Source: Raphanus sativus (taxonomy: Eukaryota; Streptophyta; Magnoliopsida; Brassicales; Brassicaceae). From it: a stretch of 64,000 nt of DNA. Below the pieces are notes generated by a model. It was not told the DNA's origin. It worked only from the letters and a program-made list of their open reading frames with translations, and searched no databases. This document shows positions 58,319 to 64,000 of this stretch, piece after piece (within the stretch, counting starts at the first letter, position 1; every line of letters begins with the position of its first letter). The position numbers were made by a program, and so were the translations under genes. The stretch spans positions 32,697,407-32,761,406 of the forward strand of contig NC_079515.1 in NCBI RefSeq assembly GCF_000801105.2, read 5' to 3'.

Positions 58319-61022
58319 ATGGCTCTGCCTTTTCTGCTCACTACTGCTTTGACGCTCGCCTGTTTATTATGGTCACCTGTGTCACCTGATGATCAAGGTA
58401 AATTTCATTTCTTTTTTAACTTTCTATTTATATCATTTCCCTTCTCTTTGGCAGCTTCTAAAAGACTGTCTTTATGTAAATAAGTATAATCTTTTTGGTT
58501 TAATAACTCTTTGCAATTTCGTTTTTTTAGGGGAGGCTCTATTTGCGCTGAGGAGCTCCTTGCGTGCATCTCCTCAGCAGCTAAGTGATTGGAACCTGAA
58601 CCAAGTCGATCCTTGTACTTGGTCTCAAGTTATTTGTGATGAACAAAAGCATGTTACTTCTCTGTATGTTTCACAACGCTAATCACAATTCCTCAACGCT
58701 TTGTTAACTAATGGCCTGAGAGATTGTTAACCTTTTTTCGCTAATATATGGTTTGCAGGACCTTGTCGTACATGAACTTCTCGTCCGGAACTTTATCTTC
58801 GGGAATAGGAATTTTGAAAACTCTCAAAACTCTGTAAGTTTGCCTACTTTGGAACTATATAAAAAAACTGTTACATGTGTTTTGTTAAATGAGGATTCTT
58901 TTTTTTTTGCTCATAGTACACTGAAGGGAAATGGAATTACTGGTGAAATACCAGAATCTATTGGGAATCTTTCTAGCTTGACAAGCTTGGATTTAGAGGA
59001 TAATCAACTCTCTGGTCCCATTCCATCCACCCTCGGTAATCTCAAAAACATCCAGTTCCTGTAAGTTGTCTTGAAACTTGTCTGACATCTCTTTGGGCTC
59101 AAATAATTAAAATGAGCACGTCTTTATTCTTCTGTTTGGCTTAACTAAGCAGGACCCTGAGTAGGAATAATCTAAATGGAACTGTCCCTGATTCACTCAC
59201 AGGCCTTTCAAAACTGATAAATATGTGAGTGTTCTCTTCTGTTCTGTTCTGTTCTGTGTCTTGTCTTCTTCAGTGTTCCTTAAAAAGCTATTGCTTGGAA
59301 CTATATAATGCAGTTTGCTCGACTCAAATAACCTCAGCGGTGAGATTCCTCAGAGTTTATTCGACATTCCAAAATACAAGTACGTATGATACGATACACT
59401 TGCAGTTTCCATTTATCTTTACCATTATAATCTGATTTTGATTTTATTAAATTTAATAGTTTCACAGCAAACAACTTGACCTGTGGTGGCATTTACCCTC
59501 ACCCTTGTGTAACCGAGTCCAACCCTTCAGGTTGAAACTATAATAATTCTTTACTTCCAATATTCATGTTGCGTAGATACCAAGTATGTAGAGTTTGTGT
59601 TTTGCTCTAATCAGGTGATTCAAGCAGTTCAAAAACCGGAATCATAGCTGGAGTTGTTAGCGGGAGCACAGTGATTCTCCTTGCCATCTTCTTGTTTTTC
59701 TTCTGCAAGGATAAGCATAAAGGATATAGACGTGAGGTGTTTGTAGATGTTGCAGGTATATAGCACAATCTTTACTCTCTACTAGGAGTTTGTTTTTTTT
59801 TTGCCTTTTAATAAAAACTTTTAGAGTTCAGGTGAAGTGGACAGAAGGATTGCGTTTGGACAGCTGAGAAGATTTTCATGGAGAGAGCTTCAGTTAGCTA
59901 CAGATGAGTTCAGTGAACAGAACGTTCTTGGACAAGGAGGCTTTGGGAAAGTATACAAAGGATTGCTTTTGGACGGCACCAAAGTCGCAGTAAAAAGATT
60001 GACTGACTTCGAACGTCCAGGAGGAGACGAAGCTTTCCAGAGAGAAGTTGAAATGATTAGTGTAGCTGTTCATAGGAACCTGCTTCGCCTTATAGGCTTT
60101 TGCACAACACAGACAGAACGCCTTTTGGTGTATCCCTTCATGCAGAATCTAAGTGTTGCATATCGGTTAAGAGGTAAAAAAAAAAGAAAGCAAACTTTTA
60201 CTCTTTTGGTTTTATGAGGTTTTGAACTTTTTAGTGATATTATATGCAGAGATTAAACGAGGGGAACCAGTTCTGGATTGGTTCAGGAGGATACAGATTG
60301 CTCTAGGTGCAGCACGAGGACTTGAGTATCTTCATGAGCATTGCAACCCTAAGATCATACATAGAGACGTGAAGGCTGCTAATGTGTTGCTAGATGAAGA
60401 TTTTGAAGCGGTGGTTGGTGATTTTGGTTTAGCCAAGTTGGTGGATGTTAGAAGGACTAATGTGACCACTCAGGTCCGTGGAACAATGGGTCACATTGCA
60501 CCTGAATGTATATCCACAGGGAAATCATCAGAGAAGACCGATGTTTTCGGGTATGGGATCATGCTTCTGGAGCTTGTAACAGGACAAAGAGCCATTGATT
60601 TCTCACGGTTGGAGGAAGAAGATGATGTCTTGTTGCTAGACCATGTAAGTAATGTTTGAATATTTGTTTATTTTTTGCTTCTTAATAAACACTCTCTTGG
60701 TTTTCAGGTGAAGAAGTTGGAAAGAGAAAAGAGATTGGGAGATATTGTAGATAAGAAGCTTGAAGAGGATTACGTAGAGGAAGAAGTAGAGATGATGATA
60801 CAAGTGGCTTTGTTGTGCACACAAGCAGCACCAGAAGAACGACCAGCTATGTCTGAAGTTGTGAGGATGCTTGAAGGAGAAGGGCTTGCAGAGAGATGGG
60901 AAGAATGGCAGAATCTTGAAGTCACAAGACAAGAAGAGTTTCAGAGGTTGCAGAGGAGATTTGATTGGGGTGAAGATTCAATTAATAATCAAGACGCCAT
61001 TGAATTATCTGGTGGAAGATAG
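58319..61022 (+). CDS. LRR-II receptor-like kinase, At5g65240-like
   Basis: A plasma-membrane LRR receptor kinase of the SERK/NIK group, orthologous to At5g65240; ligand unknown. Exons are 58319-58397, 58531-58663, 58759-58833, 58917-59060, 59153-59224, 59314-59379, 59460-59530, 59615-59755, 59832-60173, 60250-60644 and 60708-61022, giving 610 residues. Domains: signal peptide (1 to about 24); LRRNT with [20 protein letters not shown]; about five LRRs on 72-nt-phased exons ([20 protein letters not shown]); a membrane helix at about 220-243; and a kinase domain with GQGGFGKV (295-301), K315 in VAVKR, HRD 412-414 (RD type) and DFG 432-434. The C-terminus ends DAIELSGGR. No break was found. The group acts with partner receptors in development and defence. 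Confidence 0.95.
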
Positions 61023-61256
61023 AAAATATACTTTTGATTTCAAAGGTTCAAACCGTAAAGTAGATGAAGATTGATTTTTTTAAACATCACTGAGGTTTAC
61101 ATATAGAATGTTCGTATGAAGAATATAAACAACATGTATGAGTTATAAAACATAAGACCACATGTACACATCATGAAGTAACGTACAGATGCAGAACCTC
61201 CACATGCAAATTAAACATTAAACAATCATGTTTCTAGAAACATATACAAACATACC
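61023..61256. other. Convergent 3' region of LRR kinase and MYB53
   Basis: Short spacer holding the 3' UTRs of the two convergent genes. Confidence 0.6.
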
Positions 61257-62356
61257 TCAAGATTGATAAGGAAACATGGAGTCATCAAAGAGATGATCAG
61301 GCCAATCTACAGAGCCTGTAGCTGCTGCTTCTTGCTCATGGCTTGAGGAAGCCTGGTTCAGAGCCAAATCATCACCCAAAGGGGAAGGATCATGAGAAGG
61401 CAACATAGTTTGGTTCAAGCTAGGTGGTTCATGGGACCATATTGGAGAATTGTTTTGACTCAAATGATTTTCCTCTAGGGTTTTGAGAGATGGGAGGTTG
61501 AGGAAACTGAGGTCAAGATTATTGGTATTGTAGTTTTCTTTGGTGAGGAGATTGAGAATGTTTAACTCACTAGGGTTAATGTTGTTACTACTGCTCATGG
61601 CAAGAGGAGGAGGTTGAAGTAAGTAGTTTAGCAACTGGAGCTTAGTCATCTCAGCTTGGAGATTCAGTAAAGCTTGTTGATCTTCAAATGGAACCTGTTG
61701 CTGCAGATCAACAAGTCCTCTAAGGTTAGAGAGAGACATGAGCTGAGATAAGCTAGAGAAGATATCATCAGTTCTTGGACGATGAGTCATGGGATCAAAA
61801 CCCATCTGAATCAGCTTCTTCTTCAAATGAGTGTTCCAGAAATTCTTGATCTCGTTATCTGTTCTTCCTGGTAAGTGGCTTGCAATCATTGACCACCTTG
61901 AATACACAATCATTACTAAAAATTAATATCATTCAATGATTTACGAGACAAAAAAAAAAAGAAACTATCCATGCATGACCAACAGTTACAAGATTTTCTT
62001 TAATTACTTGTTTCCAAGAACCGCATGAAGGTTCAAGATGGTCTCTTCTTCCTCTTGTGAGAATTTTCCTCGTTTAATGTCGGGTCTTAGATAGTTTGTC
62101 CATCGTAGCCTGCAGCTCTTCCCACACCTGTTAAGACCTGCATATAATAAGACAAGAGAGCTTTAAACCTCCAACACACAAAACTAGGTTTCCATATCAA
62201 AGTCTTGAAGATGGTACCAGCGAGCTTGGGAAGGGCACTCCAGCTGCTATGGCCATGTTTGTGGATATAACTGATGAGTTTATCATCTTCCTCAGGCAAC
62301 CATGGACCTTTCTTCAGAGAACCGGTTTCATCAGCCGAGAGAGGAGATCTTCTCAT
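61257..62356 (-). CDS. MYB53: R2R3-MYB transcription factor MYB53
   Basis: A nuclear R2R3-MYB factor, orthologous to MYB53 (At5g65230) of the MYB53/92/93 clade, which controls suberin deposition and root endodermis programmes. Minus-strand exons 62356-62218, 62137-62008 and 61896-61257 give 302 residues; the two introns are at the standard R2R3-MYB sites. R2 starts [20 protein letters not shown] and ends [21 protein letters not shown]3 has [20 protein letters not shown] and [20 protein letters not shown]. The C-terminus is Leu/Asn/Ser-rich with a closing [16 protein letters not shown] block typical of activation regions. The N-terminus is MRRSP where the clade normally has MGRSP. An in-frame ATG at 62383 would add nine residues. 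Confidence 0.95.
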
Positions 62357-62481
62357 GTTTGATGAACGATCTGTATCTAACAACGGTCTCTCCTCTCTTC
62401 TTGTTTACCTTCTTTTAACTGTCAAAAAGATTTGGTCGATTGTCTCCTTTCTTCACAACCACTAACTGCTGCTTATTTCTA

Positions 62482-62489
62482 TTTATATA
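62482..62489 (-). promoter_or_regulatory. TATA box of MYB53
   Basis: On the minus strand TATATAAA lies 126 bp upstream of the MYB53 ATG at 62356, with a CT-rich leader between. Confidence 0.6.
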
Positions 62490-62689
62490 GCTGAACTTCC
62501 CTCTCTCACTAACCACGTGCTTCTTTCTTATTCGCATACCAAAACAACCCATGTCGCTTTCATCCTTTACACTCCATTGTCTCTTCTTTATTCTCTCGGT
62601 ATACGTACCGCATAACCTTTTCAAGCAATCTTCTTCTGGGGCACTATTCAAGATCTTGAGATATCGTCAAGAGTACATGCAGGCATAAT

Positions 62690-62880
62690 AACATGATGGC
62701 ATGCAGTCGCAGTCCGGCAATGATGGATATGGTAACTTTGAGTCACATCAGTATGAATCGGATTCTGATACCATTATGTTAAAATGAGATTACATCTCAA
62801 AACTTATGTATTATTAAGGATTTCTTCTAACTACAGAGGTAGGAAACTTTGCATGTATAATATTCAGGTGAGTAGAACAA
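62690..62880 (-). mobile_element. Possible Copia LTR and primer-binding-site remnant
   Basis: On the minus strand, ATCTCATTTTAACA is followed by TAA and TGGTATCAGAATCC. TGGTATCAGA is the primer-binding site for initiator tRNA-Met in most plant Copia retrotransposons, and the preceding ACA fits an LTR end. No LTR start, integrase or reverse transcriptase is visible, so this is at most a remnant in the distal MYB53 promoter. Confidence 0.4.
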
Positions 62881-64000
62881 GAGAGTCATAAACTATTCAA
62901 ATATATATAATCAACGGCTGACAAACAAACAAAAAGTTACAAAAAGAAGTCAGCACTAACGACAGATGTCACCTTAAGTATGGCTGAAGAGAGACCTCCT
63001 TTGGCAAGCAAAGATAGGTTTCTAATTGCTCGTGACACTTATGTATTTGGTGTTATATATATAGTTGTATTTTCTTCATATGATCAAGCCATGAGCACTG
63101 AGAGATTTGTCTCTGATAGTGAGATAAGTGATGCAGATAAACTAACTATAAATCTAAGAGTCTCAAAATACTGGAAAACGGAGCAACATAGATCATATCA
63201 GGATATATGAGAAGTTTTGTAGCTATGAGAAGAGACGTTACTGTTGGTAATGTTGACGAATGACGACACGCATTTTTTTGTTGAAAATTTACAAGGAGCT
63301 TGTTAGAGGAGAGGTTGGTGTAGAAATTATCTAAATCTCCACCATCTTTGAAACCTACAAGACTTTTCTCCCCCAATGCCTCTCTGCATTGGACCAAATG
63401 GCATTTCTTGTCTTTTTCTTCTGTGTCTTCTCCATAAAGTAGTTGATAGGGCTTTCTCCATTTTATCAAATGAAATATAACTTGTCCTCTTTTGACAAAA
63501 AGAAAAAGAATGATAACTTGTCTCCAAGGAAAAAATTCTAATATCTACAGAAATTGAATAAGGAAACGTTTTCACCATAGTAAGGTATCATAACTGTGAT
63601 ACCTTCACTGCCGTAGGCTTATTAAGTTGTCAAGGTTTCCAATGCGTATCATCTGTTCAGTTGTCCTATATATAACATATGATATTTATCATATATAAAG
63701 TAATTTGCGAAAAAAATAATTAAGTGTTCTCATTATGCTGAATATGTAAAGACAATAGGTACTAATTTCATCATGTGGTGAACATATAACTCTGCAAGGC
63801 AGCATTTATCTGGGTGATAATGTGTACGTCCACGTACTAAAAGTGCCTAAACTGTAATATTCTCTATTTCCATCTAACCCTAGCAAGATAGACCTGTGAT
63901 AAGCCAGTGAATTTTATCATTATAAGAAATAATCAATCCTACAAGTTCAAAAATTATGTTTAAGCAGCAGAGAAACGTTGAATATTTTCTAGAAAGACTA
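62881..64000. other. Intergenic DNA at window end
   Basis: Small frames occur on both strands (62980-63210 plus; 63146-63469 minus) but none shows a recognisable domain. I see no exon structure up to the window end. Confidence 0.5.

Noticed and set aside
62980..63210. 76-residue plus-strand frame
   Set aside because: No domain, with an atypical context; cannot be supported.
63146..63469. 107-residue minus-strand frame near the window end
   Set aside because: No recognisable domain, no exon structure and no support from synteny; not called as a gene.

Overview
This window is plant nuclear DNA from the mustard family (Brassicaceae), most likely Brassica or a close relative. It has AT-rich intergenic DNA, short introns with GT-AG borders, plant-specific gene families and many plant transposons. 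The gene order matches, from memory, the end of Arabidopsis thaliana chromosome 5 read backwards: a MIZ1/DUF617 gene (At5g65340-like), HB5 (At5g65310), an At5g65300-like gene, a broken LMBR1-like gene (At5g65290), GCL1 (At5g65280), an ARPC5 gene (At5g65274), PABN2 (At5g65260), an At5g65250-like gene, an LRR receptor kinase (At5g65240) and MYB53 (At5g65230). RABA4a (At5g65270) and the bHLH and MADS genes expected beside HB5 are absent. Such loss fits a fractionated subgenome of the anciently triplicated Brassica lineage.

The layout has two halves. Positions 1-50,000 are gene-poor and transposon-rich. They hold a frameshifted MIZ1-like gene, intact HB5 with a short upstream ORF, an At5g65300-like gene, an orphan LRR-kinase fragment and an LMBR1-like pseudogene. 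Between them lie elements whose ends and target-site duplications (TSDs) can be read: a 6.9-kb CACTA element (24,053-30,937) with two intact-looking genes, itself inserted in a short retroposon; a 4.1-kb PIF/Harbinger element (42,790-46,929) with both of its usual genes open; a second, non-coding Harbinger; a Mutator-like element with a 9-bp TSD; Helitron-like elements; a second retroposon; and several Stowaway-like MITEs. An RPA1-like relic lies just downstream of HB5.

Positions 50,000-62,400 are compact and gene-dense: GCL1, ARPC5 (convergent with GCL1 and divergent from PABN2), PABN2, the At5g65250-like membrane protein, an intron-containing elongator tRNA-Met, the LRR kinase and MYB53. 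All exon junctions given were checked by hand for reading frame and splice dinucleotides.

The genes are not a pathway; they are a syntenic block of unrelated housekeeping and regulatory genes. The most notable signals are the nested CACTA insertion, its second gene whose ATG is split by an intron, the complete Harbinger element, the loss of zinc ligands and the GC-AG intron in GCL1, the HB5 upstream ORF and shortened C-terminus, and the decaying LMBR1-like and MIZ1-like genes. I found no clear evidence for a wholly new kind of system.
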